In this document: positions 21,862 through 34,510 of the stretch, in pieces
Numbering within the stretch: position 1 is the stretch's first letter
Layout of the letters: each line of letters opens with the position of its first letter
Assembly (NCBI GenBank): GCA_004802705.1
Contig: SGPL01000076.1
Span: 1-64,000, forward strand
Direction of reading: 5' to 3'
DNA length: 64,000 nt
Origin: Bondarzewia mesenterica
Lineage: Eukaryota; Basidiomycota; Agaricomycetes; Russulales; Bondarzewiaceae
Position numbers and translations under genes: made by a program
Notes under the pieces: model-generated
What the model was told of the DNA's origin: nothing
What the model saw: only the letters and a program-made list of their open reading frames with translations
The model's database searches: none

Positions 21862-24800
21862 ATGGCGAACATTCTGCCATCGTCACTCAGCCCACACATA
21901 TGCATCCTCCAATCTCCTGACCTCGCTGATCTCCTTGCCTCCTCCTCGCTCCCACCTCTGCCACATATCCTCCAATCATTTTCTCCCCTTCCTCAAGGTA
22001 CTCTCTTTATCATCTTGTTCGTGCACTTCTAATCCTAAGTCACGAATAGTCACTACACGTACAACAACTCTTACACCCGTCCCACACTCCTCGTTCGCCT
22101 TACGTTTCTCTGACTTGACGGAGATTGAAGCCGGATGTCGCGAAGACGAGGAACAGCGCGCGGGGCGGACGATTGATTGGATAAGCGCAAGAGTATCGCA
22201 TAGGTGTGCAAAGTGGGTCGAGGACTGGGAGCGAGTCGGCGCAGCTGCCGCTGAGAAAGAGGGGAGCGTAAACACGCGGACACCGTGGTGGGATGAGTTG
22301 AGAAGGTGTGTAGAGGGCGATCATATTCCGTCGACTGTGGAGGGATGGAATCATCCTGTCGCGAGTGCGTGCATTTGTTCTTTTAATTTCCATGTAGGTG
22401 GTTTCTCAATCACATATCTTGAAGTTGTACTTGCCGTGTCAACCATGGCGCCCAATCCATTGCAAGCCCTTGCACAGCTGCATGCACGTCCACCAGAGTT
22501 CCCTATCTGGGTGGACGGCACGTATCTAGTCTACTCGCTCATCATACACCCTCAGAATTCGACGCTGTCTGACGAAGAGTATGGATTTTCTTGGCTATGC
22601 TATGATATCAAACTAAATCGTACTCAGGGCCGGAGCGTTATTTAACGCAGTAAAGAAACAATACAGCCTCCACAGTTATCTCCTTCCCCTTGCAATGCCT
22701 TCATCACCCCCCAAACCCGTCCCCGTCCCTGCACTTGCACCCCGTTTACCACCCCCTCCACACAGTAATAATGGCTCTGACCCTACAGCCGAAGCCGCTT
22801 TTTCTGGTCCTGCAATAAATACGCTAAGATTAAGCGAGCAGGATATACAACAGACCGCAAGGTTTGTCCGTGAGTTTGTTACTATGAGTCTAGTACCGTG
22901 GATGGAGAAATGTGTCATCGAATGGAATGAAAACGTACAGTTCTATCCTTCTCCCCATTTGTAGTGTACCTCTTACAGTACTTGTTCTCTCTCTGCAGTT
23001 CTCCTCAAAAAACCGTCTCCCGTCCCGCCTCTTTTCCTCCACCCGCCGCCTCTTTGGCTCCTCAGCTCCTGTCACACCCCCTTCACATGGGTCGACCCCT
23101 TCAACTTCTTCCCTCTCATCAAGGGGACACGCCTTCTCAGGACCTGTAAGCTCTCTAGCCGGTTCTTCCAGCTTGGTCGAGCGTCCGCCGCAGCAGAGAA
23201 GGTTAGCCGAGTTCGCCACCATCCTAGGTGACTACAAGCTTGCCATCACTGTCTGGGAATCCATGAGAAAGGAGGGAAAGAACGGATCTGTAAGCGTGTC
23301 TTACAGTACCACTCTTCAGAAAATGTTGATTCGATCTTCTGGTAGGAAATTCTCCCTATGCTTCTCGCACCATCTCCAGCAATACCTTTGCACGTTGCGC
23401 ACGCCCTCTCACTCATTAGATCACCAAGTTCAGATCTTTCAGCGCTCTCCCAGCTTCGCGCGCTAGCCTACGCAGTACGTTGGGAAGCTAGCATCGCTAT
23501 TCCTGATTTTCTCAGCAGCGTCCTGGAAGGAGACAAGTGGCTCGTCTGGGCTGCATCCTCGGTGTGTTGCCTATTTGATATTTTGCAGCTCCCGTATTGG
23601 GTTTTTTTGTGTATATGAAGTACTAATCGTGCTAAGGGCTGTTCAAGGCAGAAGAACCGCCCTCAGCGCTCTTGCTTGCTCATGCCGCTTATCTCAACGT
23701 TCGCAAACGCGCGAGAAGAAGAGGCGCGCTGTGGTATCTTTTCGCGGCAAATAGGCTCGAGAAGTTCGGGATTGTAAGTGTCATACCGTATCTGAGACTG
23801 CTCGATATCTGAGGTGTGTTCTCCTCATGACCTTTAGAAACCTCTCACCATGTATTTTCTTCGGAGAGCGTACGACCTTCACAAGGTCTCGCTCCCGAAG
23901 GAGCTTTCGCCTTCGTTCTGGGAAGCGGAGGGGGTAGACTCACAAGACCAGAGAAGCTTCGAGGCCATCATACCTGGAATCGAGCATGCGCTAGGTCGAT
24001 TGTATTACACGGCTGGTGATGTCGAACGTGGAGTCCGCTTTTTTCTTGGACTTCTCCAGGGCTCTTCAGGCCCTTCGGATTTTGTCGCTCTTGGAGCACC
24101 AAATGGCAATGCTCTTGATTTTCCGAAGTCTATGGTATCGGACAAGGTGTTCTTGGAGGACTTCCGTGTGGCCTTTCAGGTATCTCCGTTTCGTTGGCCT
24201 TTTCTTGGGATAACTTGTCTGATACGAAATGCAAGCATCTCAAAGATACCGTTGGCGATCAATTGGACCTGGCTGATATGAAGTTGCCCCTGTCCTTTTG
24301 TGTTCCGCGACAGACCCGACTGCGGCTACCTGGTGACTCGGTCGGAGGTGATACAGCAATATGGGAAGCACGCGAAGATAGTTGGCGAGCGTTCTGGAAA
24401 GCGCGGGGTAAGGAAGGTTTGCGGGATGTAGGAAAGGCTGCTGTAAACGGTAAGTTACAATATTTATGTAATCCTCATTGTCATATTTAACATCAGCTGC
24501 ATGCAGAGATCTTCTGGGTTGATCTTGCTTTGCACAATCCTCTGGATGTCGACATCAATCTCGCGAATTTGACCGTCGTCGTTTGTGAGAAGGGATCTGA
24601 CTCGCCAGCGGATTTTGTGGAGGTAGAGATTATTGATGATATTATCCTCAGTGCAAGGGAGACCCGAACTGTAAGCGCTCACCGATATTTCTTCGATAGC
24701 GTTATCTCAATTTGCGCATTAGATACCCCTGTCGGTGCATGCGAAACGACCGGCCACTTTGCTTATTGTGCAAGCTTCATACGATTTCCTGTCCTTGCTC

Positions 24801-26827
24801 CCCGCCACTGAGCCTTTAAAAACTCGAGGTCGCAGGTTGCAGGACACACCTCTGCAGCGACAGAGCAGGGTGTATGCACCGGACGTCCTGATTGAAGTAG
24901 TGGTCGAGGATGCAAGTCAGAGACTTTCTGCCAGTTTCGTTGACGACGCGCGTCTTGTTCTCGCTGAAGGAGAGTGTAAGCGAATGCGCCTGTGGCTATC
25001 AAACATTGGAACCGAGGCTGTCGGGGAGTTGTGGTTGGTCGCGGGTCCAGAAGATGAGTTTTGCGTTGACGAACCAGCCGCGCGGCCTGGTAAGATCTTA
25101 TTGGCACCTGGCTATTTATATTTGGTGATTTGTTCACATCCTCAAATAGAACACTCGGATGTATCAGAGACGGAAGTCATCCATTCGAATAACTCACTTG
25201 CCCCTCAGCAACACCATCGAATACCATTGGAGGTCCTTCACGACTCACCCACTTTCGCTCCAGGGGGTAGCTTTGAGTTTTCTCTCAATCTGCATGCCAG
25301 CTTGATCGGCGAGCAGGAGCTTTGTCTTATTTTCGTCTACAGAGAGGTTCGTCTCCATTTATTTGACATCTTGCAAGTTCGTTGACTGGAACCCTTCAGA
25401 AAGAAGGGGATGTGTTCCACTCTACCCGTGTCACACGTGCCTTCGAGGTCCAACCGTTGCTTTCTGTGTCTGCGAAGTCGGAACCAAGCCGTGGCCTTGA
25501 ACATTTGTTCCTTCTTGATCTGGAAATCAACAATGTTTCTTCATCTACGGAAGTTACCATTAGCCAGGTGACTACGTCAAGTCCCACTTGGTCATGTTCT
25601 GCTGCGTCAGAATTGCCATTGTGAGCATCCCAATGACTCGACTTTGGTTGTGTACTGATCAAGAACGATTCAGGGGTGTAATCGTGCCAAATCAGACTCT
25701 TCATCTGCCGCTTGACGTTGATCAATGGGAGAGCAAGTCAGATTCTCAGGCTACGTTCGACTATGTATCTCGCAACCTTAGGAATGTCCTACAAGGGCAG
25801 GCAGTAGAACCTTCAGATCCACCACCAATAGACGTGTTATGCAGACATATTTCCCAGGTAAGTTGAAAAGAACAAACTCCTGCAGTGAGATCTCTGATGC
25901 TCTGACATGCTCTCCAGACTGCATACCATTCTCTCCTCCAGCCAACGACCTCGGCTCTAATCCACCAGAGTAGACGAAACAGAGTCGTCCGTGACATCGC
26001 TACAACTCATCCTGACGTATCAGTCGCCTTGTACCCTTCCATTTTCCCCCTCTATAATCCTCTCACTGTTGACTTCGTGATCTTTTGGGACATCCCTTCG
26101 GAGCAGCGCTCCGGACATGTCCTATTGCCGGGGGCCATTCTGGGTGCTCGTCATTCAGCTCTGAGGGAAATCATAGAGGAGGCTCAGGACGCGAAAGTCA
26201 AGCGGAGCATGTATGCGGAAACTCAGCGGGAGAAGGAATCCATTTTGATGGCCATCCGTGGGAGCGAGTGGAACTCCGAGATGAATCCAATGGTTGTCGC
26301 GCTCCATGAAGGCGGTCTGGTTGAGCACGATTTCTCGCAAGGGTAAGCACTACCCCGCTTTTTTTTTCGAGTCCCCTTCTCAGAAAGTTCACCGATGTTT
26401 GTCAGCCCGTGCCATGCTGCCGTCAGGTTTACTCTCAGAAATTACTCGCTCACGAATCCATGCAAATATACCCTAAAACTTGCGCCTTCGACTTCATCAT
26501 ATCATACTGTAGGGTGTGTAGTCATATAATCTTCCAGCACGGGCTGGTGTAATGATGTTTCATTGCAGCGGTCTATCGCAAGCAACCTATGCCGGTCGAC
26601 TGACATATCGGGGGACGCTGGAACCTCTACATCATACCACTGTTCTCCCCACACTGTATGCCTCGCGACCGGACACATATGCTCTGGGAGGTTGGATTCT
26701 AGAGACGGAGGTTGGGCAGGATCCAGCGCGGCAATCGACCTCTTGGCGACCAAGATATCGTTACGTGCAAGAGCCTTCTAGTGCTGCTCCGTGCTGTATT
26801 ACCGTGGTCGATGCTTCCTCGAGCTAG
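21862..26827 (+). CDS. TRS85: TRAPP complex subunit Trs85/TRAPPC8
   Basis: TRAPPIII-specific subunit that directs the Ypt1/Rab1 exchange factor to autophagosome formation sites and Golgi membranes. I place the start at ATG 21862 (MANILPSSLSPHICILQSPD). Conserved segments include FPIWVDGTYLVYSLIIHPQ, IQQTARFVREFVTMSLVPWME and RLAEFATILGDYKLAITVWES, the diagnostic TPR-like block of this family. Later come MYFLRRAYDL, EIFWVDLALHNPLDVDI, QTLHLPLDVDQW and the C-terminal beta-rich part (RFTLRNYSLTNPCKYTLKL, YAGRLTYRGTL, TYALGGWILETEVG). Many introns; the last two junctions (donors after SQG and TVG) join cleanly in frame. Ends with a Ser-rich DASSS. About 1,300 residues, in the range of the family. 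Looks intact. Confidence 0.9.
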
Positions 26828-27400
26828 TGTACCGCGTAATCTAATGGTGATCATGTTGCTCAGTTGCGCGTATTTGTATCGAGCTCTCATGTTCAAGGTA
26901 GGTTTCGTTCGACCCGTGCTAATTTGTCGACGTACGCAGTTGGCCAGACTTGCTCTCAGGCGGGCCGCAATACTCCGAGTCACATCCTTTGCGGCACATA
27001 AAAGTGGCCATCAGGCGGCCACATAACTCTGCGCGGTCCAGTGCGATCGCTTTCTTATTGGAACGATCGATGGTACAGTTTGTCAATGGCATGCCTCATC
27101 CCATGGCGATGGTGGGTCCTGAGCACCATAGCGTCATCTACAAATGCACGATTGAGGCCGATACAATCGTAGCGATTGATAAGTAATCCGTGCTTTCTTT
27201 CACAGGCAATATGCTACTGATTAATTGCCCGAGTCGAGCATGCTTTGTGCCACCACCTCTATGGCCTCTACTGTGGTATAAATATGAAACCGGTCCGTGC
27301 ACTATTTTTTTCCTTGTCGTTCCCATTCCAGCGTACGTTACTCTCTTCAATTTGAGCATCCTCTCAGTATTGCAGCTCGCAATCTTCCTCTATGATGATC
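26828..27400. other. Intergenic
   Basis: 573 bp. A 78-codon ORF (26950-27186) shows no family resemblance; nothing supported. Confidence 0.35.
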
Positions 27401-28779
27401 ATGCCGAACTTCGTCAGTCAGCGCTTGCCTCTTGAGCTTTTGACAAAAATATTCAAAATTTTTGTGCACGCCTCGTCCTCAACGTCTTTGCGCTCTACAA
27501 TCGTCCTCACCCGCGCCTCTAAAGACTGGCAGGCCGTTGCCCGGTCTTATCCCGCTCTGTGGACCGAACTCTATCTCCCAGCAGCACCCAAACTGGACGA
27601 CGACCTCGATGATTATTTTGCTGCTCTCGAGAACTGGCTCACGTTCTCGCGTTCAATGCCGCTAAACTTGGAACTTTCCTGGGATTCTGACAAGCGCCTC
27701 AATGTCTTGCGCCGATGTCTTTCCATCTTATGTGCTCACTCGGAGCGCTGGAAAACCGTGCGCCTGTGTATATGCAGCCCCTAAGCGTTCCCCACTGCCA
27801 TATCCTCCACCTCGTTGCTCAAGCTGGAGTCGTTCAGTTTGTACAGTCATGAAAAAACCAAGCATCCGCTTATGAGCGTCATTTAGGAATGCACTCAACT
27901 TCGATATGTGAAACTCTCGCATGCCCTCATCTTTTCTGACCATCATCAATGGTCGCTTCCATAGAGCACCTTGACAGAGATATTCTTGACCATGAATAAC
28001 TCGAGATTGAGTGTGGCTAACTTGATGTCGGCCTTGGCCAGTTCACACAAGTTGGAGGTGCTCACACTGATATTCAAGCATCGATCCGTAGTGGATCTTG
28101 TTGATCCCTTTTCGCCCGTGGATCTCGTTGGGTTACGCTCTTTGGCCATCTGCGTTCCCGATGACCGGCACTTATTACGGATCCTGTTTCAGAATTTTGG
28201 CTTCGGGATTGAACGAGTTCATCCTAAGTGTTCGAGACACCACTTGTTGGGGAGACTTGGAGCTCGATGTACACGCCGCCTTCGTTGGCTTCCTTGGAAA
28301 TTGTCAATCTTCCCTCCACATGCTTCATCTTGGTGGGGTGGGGATGGCAGTCGAATGTCTATCACAAGTTCTGAACACCGTCAAGAATGTGCAAATTAAG
28401 GCTGGGATTCTATCATTATGTGAACGCTAGAATTTGGGATGACATTCCCAGCCTGCTCACCGTTCGCCCTCTTCCGGATGGCCGGATGGGCTCTAACAAC
28501 AGCCTACTTCGTGAGATCAACCTGATGCGCTTCCCGAGTCGGCCTGACGCGATTCAGGAGGAAATACCAGGCGATCACTTTCTCGAGCGGCTCGCGGACA
28601 TGATGGAGTCCAGATGGATATCGCCCAATGGTGCCGTTGTTAACCTCAGATGTGAGGTGCAACGCTTGGAGTTACTTACGCTCCACCAGGAGGATGACAA
28701 CAGATTGGCGTTGGGCTCACCAACGTTGTACAAGCGAATTAACAGGTGTTGTAGTCAAGGGTTAAATATGCTCCCCTAG
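27401..28779 (+). pseudogene. F-box/LRR-like gene, three stops and two frameshifts
   Basis: Begins MPNFVSQRLPLELLTKIFKIF, an F-box, then WQAVARSYPALWTELYL and LENWLTFSRSMPLNLELSW, as in mushroom F-box families. The same frame continues past stops TAA 27782-27784, TAG near 27884-27889 and TAG near 27962, with clear protein text between them (SSTSLLKLESFSLYSHE, ECTQLRYVKLSHALIF, SALASSHKLEVLTLIF). Near 28200 the text moves to another frame (NEFILSVRDTTCWGDLELDV) and near 28420 to a third (WDDIPSLLTVRPLPDG), ending at 28779. No sensible introns explain these breaks. A decayed relative of the 6.1-7.6 kb F-box locus in style, though not an obvious duplicate. Confidence 0.78.
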
Positions 28780-29225
28780 TGACAACTTGCCGTCGATGGA
28801 CACTGATGAGGCTCATTTTGCTATGACCATTCCCGATACTTTGAATTTGATCGATATTTTTGTTTCATTATGTTGATATCCCTCCTACTATGTCCCTCGT
28901 GCAATTGGATATATGCTACCACGATACAGGATATAAAATATCGACCATACCTGTCATTTGCTGAGTACTTTTAACTGACACGGTATCGTCAAGGGACAAC
29001 GGTTGCTGGGCCAGGTGGGTTTCTTTGGCCAAATTTCTAGCCTCAACTCAGTTCTAGGTGCCGACGCCCTGGCGACAACAGATGAGTCAGCATCCGTGAT
29101 GCGGTTCCACGACTGTCCCTGCAGATGCATGGCTCTCATACAACTGGACAAATCCTATCTAGAGCCATCTTTCGTCCAACGTCTTGATGTCCAAGTTAAA
29201 GCTCATACTTGTGATGCCAGTGAAA
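28780..29225. other. Intergenic
   Basis: 446 bp between the F-box pseudogene and the MOSC gene; nothing recognised. Confidence 0.35.
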
Positions 29226-31000
29226 ATGACCTTGGAGTCAAAGCTCGCCTTTTCGCTCCCATGGGCTCGTCAAGTCCTCGGAATGGTTGTTTTTGCTGGC
29301 GTCTCTGTGCTCACTTGGAAGGCTTTAAACTCGAGGATCTCTCGATATCCTTCCAGCGGTAAAAGGAAGCCCACTCATGTATCCTCACTTTCGGATGTCT
29401 CGGATGCCGCGGAGACGGAGTTCATTTTCGATGCAACGAAGAATCAGGAATTCGTCACGCAGAAACTGAACGCGAAGGAGGTCAAGATTTCCAGAATCTT
29501 GGTACACCCGATAAAGGTGGGTTCATTTTTGCCGAGCTCGTGATCGCGCGCTTCACCGTGAAGCGCTATTATGATCACTCGTGCCTGCAGGCCTTGGATT
29601 TCTATATATGCTCTGTCCGGTCGCAACGTCATCTCGTATCTCGGGATGTTTTTTTGGTAACTCGGAAGAGCGCTAAAGCCATTTTTAGAGGCTTGCTCTG
29701 CGGAGTATCACCGTTTTCTTTTCCAGAGCAATAGACTGATGCCATATCGTGAACAGAGCTGCCGTGGGACGTCTGTATCTAGAGCAAACTTTACACCATC
29801 CGGACTTGAGGTTAGCATTTATGTGTTCAACCAGTCAACCGCCCATGCTGTACCTACATTTCAATATAGAATGATCGTCAATGGTGCATCGTTGATGCAA
29901 GCTCCCATCTGATCATCACCGCTAGGGCATTCCCCAAAGTAGGGTCGCTAATTCAAGCTCGATCCATCCCGACGTCTAATGGTAGTTCAGATGATTCTGA
30001 TTACTCCCAGAATGATTCAGGATGAAACGGACTCGTGTGGTGGCAGACTGGAAGTTGCATTTCCCGCCGAGTCAGGCTGTGAAACATTTTATGTCCCTCT
30101 GAAACCCACAATAAATGTCCTCAAAACTTGGAACATGTGAGTTTAAGATCTTTCTGGCTTCCCGCATATTAGTGCAACTCAACTACTTGATTTGATCCGA
30201 AGCATAGATGATTGCAGCGTCCACTCATTCACTGACATAGACGGTTACATCACTGAGCCTCATCCCGCATCCCCCGACAAAGATTCAGCGTTATGTTCGG
30301 CTACTCTGTCGCACTTCTTCGGCAAGCAGGTACATCTCATGTACAAGGGCCCACGCTTCCGTCCTTCTCCCCCGACGTGGTCTTTCCCAGAACTCGACGT
30401 ACACGTCAACTACCAAGATGCTTACCCACTCCTTGTTGTGAGTGAGGAGAGCTTCAGGAGTGTGAAGAACATGGTTTCCAAGTGGTCCGAGGAACAAGAT
30501 AAAGATGAATTGAAGAATTTGGACACAGATTCATTGGTATTAGAACGGTAGGTGACAACGACGACGTTCATTTCTCTCCTTTTGATATATCGGTGTCTAA
30601 CTTTTTGATTTTTGCACAGATACAGACCGAATATCGTTTTTGAAGGGGCAAGTGTACCCTTCGCGGAAGACATGTGGAAAGAAATAACAATTACCTCTAC
30701 TTCAACGGCTGAGGCAACCTCTTTCACGCTGGTGGCCAAGTGCACAAGATGCATGGTGTGTTATCTGGACTTCCTCTTTTTCAATGCGCTGCTCATCGTA
30801 GATATCAGTTACCCAATATTGATCCAGCATCAGGCGTCAGAAATATGTCTGTACCTTCGAAGCCGCTCTTAAAGTTCCGCACCGGGTTAGACCCAGGTCG
30901 CCTAGAAGACGCTTGCTTCGGATGTAATGCCGTGCCGGTCAAGGAAGGCGTTCTGAGTGTTGGCGATGTTGTGTCGGTGCAGACGTGGGGATATGTATGA
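29226..31000 (+). CDS. MOSC-domain protein, mARC-like molybdenum enzyme
   Basis: Mitochondrial amidoxime-reducing-component type protein; such enzymes use Mo cofactor to reduce N-hydroxylated compounds with cytochrome b5. Starts MTLESKLAFSLPWARQ, then a membrane helix (VLGMVVFAGVSVLTWKAL), as expected for an outer-membrane anchor. The MOSC N-terminal barrel reads ISRILVHPIKSCRGTSVS, TPSGLENDRQWCIVDASSHL and ITARAFPKMILITPRM. The MOSC domain follows: RPNIVFEGASVPFAEDMWKE, AKCTRCMLPNIDPASG with the conserved Cys of the Mo ligand region, and CFGCNAVP near the end. Eight or so exons; the intron near 30762-30809 joins CTRCM to LPNIDP. A good-quality complete gene. Substrate not predictable. Confidence 0.9.
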
Positions 31001-31541
31001 TCATCATGGTTGCAATGCCATCCGACTTGTCCTGACCATCAGCATCTCGCCGATGTGATGGTGTGTGCGCCTTTTTCATCACGATGAAATGAGGGGCTAG
31101 ACTTGAAGCGGTAGTTATTCTGCGTCGACACCTCAACACCAGTGAGCAGGACATTGAACAAGTGAATCGCTTTCGCATACGATGATCGACCTAATGCGTC
31201 GCTGCCGCTCACTGCCCAGGAAAAGACGCGTTGGGGTTACCAAGGACTGGGTTGATTCATCTTGTTTGCATCATTTTCTCAAGGAATCCGCCCTTCCAAC
31301 CAAAGCGCTCTTGCAGTCCAGCAAGCGTTTTCGATACCAGAAGCTTGAGGCATTCTCGCTTCCATGCGGGCGAGATGTGCGATGGTAATCCGATCGTATT
31401 CGACACTGATTTCTCACTCTTGCTTCATTCTGTTTTTATCTCACTTTTCTGGCAAAGCTTTACATGATTGACTGAGCTTACAACGTGGCATATATAGCAA
31501 AATTAGTACAAAATGAAAGTTCGGCAACCATAAAACAGATA
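31001..31541. other. Convergent intergenic region
   Basis: 541 bp between stop codons of convergent genes. Short ORFs only, none recognised. Confidence 0.4.
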
Positions 31542-32548
31542 TTAAGAATCGCTTTCCTCGTCCTTCTTCTGTTTCTTCTCGGCGGCCATGCGGATTTGCT
31601 TGACACGGGTATTGAAGTACGTCTGCAAAAGTCATGTCATCAGTCCTGTGTTCCACGGTGCAATGAGAACCACGCATACACCCATAGTGAAGCCGACAAG
31701 ATTGAAGAACGGAACCCAAAGCTAGCGAATGTGTCAACAGAAGGTAAATAACACGATATCAGCATATGCGACATACCTCTGGTGCGAGGAATGTCTGGGC
31801 GAACACGATAGACAGCGGCGAGCTGACCCACATGACCTTTTATGACATAGAATATTGTTCCGTTAGTTCGTCAGTGTGCTGGGAGCGATGCTGAGGGAGA
31901 CAAACCCGAATGACAGCGAAGAATCCGCCCTTGACTGTCTTGACGACATCATCCACCGACTTTGCGCCATTGATCACAGCCATGGACGCCAAATAAACTA
32001 TATAGGTTTTCAGTTTTCACCATACACGGGTGGCATTAGATGCCAAAAAATCAGCGATATCATCTCCAACCAACGCACCGGCCGTCTGTATGGGCGCAAC
32101 CAGTAGATTACTCGCGACAATCTGGCCCACCCTCGCCATACGCCCTGTCTTGCCTGCAAACGCGCGCTGCAGGGCGCCGATCAGAACATGACCGAGAGGT
32201 GCCGACACGAGCAGGCCATAGAGTCCCATCTTCAGGGACTTGGTGTCGATTTTCGCACGCGCGAGGGCATGATAGTATAATGGACAGTCCTTGGGCAGAC
32301 GCCGAGCGGGGACGCCAGCGAAGTGCGAAGCGAGCACTTCTTGAAGGAAACAAAGTACACCTATATCCCCACGAGATCAGAAGCGCCGCGATTGGGCTTT
32401 CATTTAACTATATGCAAGATTTGCTGGCCTATAACACACCTGTGGTGATAGCCTTGGTCCGGAGGGGATGAGTGGCCAGCTGGGAAAGGTACAAGACAAG
32501 TAGAGATTGTCTGCGCGTGGCAGCTTTGGAGCTCGATGCGAGGCTCAT
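31542..32548 (-). CDS. Mpv17/PMP22 family membrane protein
   Basis: Small four-helix channel-like protein of mitochondrial inner or peroxisomal membranes. Starts at ATG 32548; after a short basic stretch comes the family entry LVLYLSQLATHPLRTKAITTG. Then come LASHFAGVPARRLPKD, MGLYGLLVSAPLGHVLIGALQ and VGQIVASNLLVAPIQTAVYLASMAVINGAKS. The diagnostic C-terminal motif is WVSSPLSIVFAQTFLAPE + LWVPFFNLVGFTMGTYFNT. Tail: MAAEKKQKKDEESDS. Six exons. Length about 235 residues, normal for the peroxisomal-type fungal branch; compartment not decidable from sequence. Confidence 0.88.
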
Positions 32549-32964
32549 GGTCACTGGTCAGTCAGTTTGCTCTTCTGATTTATTCTGGGGGTTCAGACAG
32601 GTGGATAGGATTGAGACTGGGGCGGGCGATTAACACGTTCACCCCGGGCAACGAGCTGCTTATACCCATGGCGGATATCGCTTACTTTTCGCGCGCGCCG
32701 GATACCAGCGGATACCTGTGCTGCCTAGGTTGGCCAGGATCACAAGACTCGATCGTACTGAGGCCCTCCGACAAAGTCTCGCAGCATCGGGACACATTGA
32801 GGACGTCATCTAAGAACAAAAGGTACTGTATGTAGCCAAACTACGTGTAGCGAAAGCAATGGTATTGTACGATAAAACCTATAAGCACAGTGTATAAAAA
32901 ATCAGAGCAATATCTATGAGGGTTTCCAGACGGGCAAGTCCAGCTGCAACACGCGTCTAGCAAA
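32549..32964. other. Intergenic
   Basis: 416 bp; promoter of the Mpv17-like gene and 3' flank of YHM2. Nothing recognised. Confidence 0.35.
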
Positions 32965-34510
32965 TCATTTCCCGGGTCCCTTGACCCTGATCATCGGATT
33001 AGCTCTGTTCGCCTGAGCATGTGATCGCGCGACTCACCAGGCCTTGACGTAGTCTGCAAAAGAAACCATGCAAACTGTCTGCCAGATACCAAGGCCGATA
33101 CGGGGTGTCACACCGCGGTACAAGCCCTTGATGCCATTCTCTTTGTAGATGAAGGCAAAAGTGTTGAAGATGGTCAACTTGGCGGGTCGGTTGGTGGAAG
33201 CAATGGCCTCTTTCGACATGTTTTGCATCTTGGCAAAGAGCGTCAACCTTGCACCCAGAATAAATCTGCTTCGAAGCTTACCTCGACACGAATAACCTCA
33301 ATGGGCTGGTTCCATGTTGCGAGGGCACCACCAATTGAAGATGCCAATATCTTCTCAGCAGCACTGAGCTTGTCGCCCTCCGATTTTCCGCGCATATTCC
33401 GTATTGATGATTCCGCTAATCGTGCGAAGCCCATACTACGGAAGATAAATCAAAATGTATGTGGATGAGAAGGCTGGTTCGGCTTACCGGGAGCCCCAGT
33501 TCGTACATTGGCGGACAGCGACTGCATTGACGCCCTTGTTGACGCCCCGGAGACCCTCCTTGCGGAAAATCTCTGCAAAAAGGGCCCATGTTGATGGAGG
33601 CTTAATTCCGGCGGCCGCCTGCTTATGCCGTGTAATTTCTGCAGTCTTCATACTTGTTGTGAAACCTGGCACAGAAAGGCGAGATCAGTTGATGCAATGT
33701 CTGCAGGGTAATACAGCAAAGAAGACCGCTGATACAAGGTTTTTACTTAGGCGATGTTCAAGTACTGAGGATAACTTGAAGGGGAAAAAGGCAGGTGAGA
33801 CATCCGAAGATGGCGGACTTACCCATAGTAGCATAAGCCTGTGCGACACCACCTCCCATGCCACCCAGCAAACCAGCAGCTGCAGGATTAACACCCATTG
33901 CAACGGTGGCGTTTTCGATTTCAGACGCGCAGAACAGTAGGACAGCGCCTTTGGTCGACGCCTCGATCCACGCCTGAGGAATAAAAGGACACAATAGCAT
34001 ATGCGTCAGGCATTGATGCGGTTGATCTCTCAAATAACAATGATTACCCAAGGGATAAGACCCTGGTAGAAACCGGCGAAACCCCCACGGGCCCAGACGG
34101 ACTGCAGCGCTTGGAACATTGTTTGTGAGCGGTTGGCAGCCATCTGTGTTTTGATAACTTCAAGAGGCTGGCCCAGTGTCGTGACCTAAAATAAAGCACG
34201 TCCATGAAGCGTGCTAAACATACGAGACGCAACGGGCAAACTTGCCTCCTGCATAACACATGTGATCAGCTATGAGTTGCAGACGAGTAATGAAACAGTC
34301 TGTACTCACAAACTAAACGTTCCAGACACAGAGCACCTGCAATCAGCATCACTGTAGAAAGTTGGAAAGCATGATTATACCATGTTCATGATGGCACCTG
34401 CATAAGTCACCGCGTGAACACTACGTGTAGACAAGACGCGCGCAAAACTCACCAACGGCGATATTGGACCAGTTAACGCCCTTTTGACCTGGTTCTTTTT
34501 GGATAGCCAT
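32965..34510 (-). CDS. YHM2: Mitochondrial citrate/oxoglutarate carrier YHM2
   Basis: Mitochondrial carrier family protein that exchanges citrate and 2-oxoglutarate and was first described as an mtDNA-associated protein in yeast. Spliced sequence: [20 protein letters not shown], then [69 protein letters not shown] and [16 protein letters not shown]. The third repeat has [15 protein letters not shown] and [18 protein letters not shown]. Six membrane helices in three repeats; the atypical P-x-[D/E] motifs are those of YHM2. The 5' part is split into exons of 58, 17, 3 and 3 nt (34510-34453, 34397-34381, 34312-34310, 34248-34246). I extend the C-terminus over an intron at about 32987-33037 to end VKGPGK at 32965; otherwise it stops at 33034. 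A 37-codon upstream in-frame extension is possible. Confidence 0.93.
34186..34245 (-). other. GC-AG intron in YHM2
   Basis: Donor GCAAGT directly after the 3-nt exon GAG, acceptor TTTTAG before GTCACG; 60 nt, the normal intron size in this window. Confidence 0.6.
34246..34248 (-). other. 3-nt exon (GAG, Glu) in YHM2
   Basis: Flanked by TATGCAG and GCAAGT. Supplies the conserved Glu of FEVTTLGQP, which would otherwise be missing. Confidence 0.6.
34310..34312 (-). other. 3-nt exon (TTT, Phe) in YHM2
   Basis: Flanked by GTTTAG and GTGAGT. Supplies the Phe of NMFEVTTLG. The introns either side would be 68 and 61 nt. Confidence 0.6.

Noticed and set aside
32010..32075. 30-nt intron in the Mpv17-like gene
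   Set aside because: A GTGCGT donor further upstream gives a normal-sized intron and the family sequence PIQTAVYLASMAVING.
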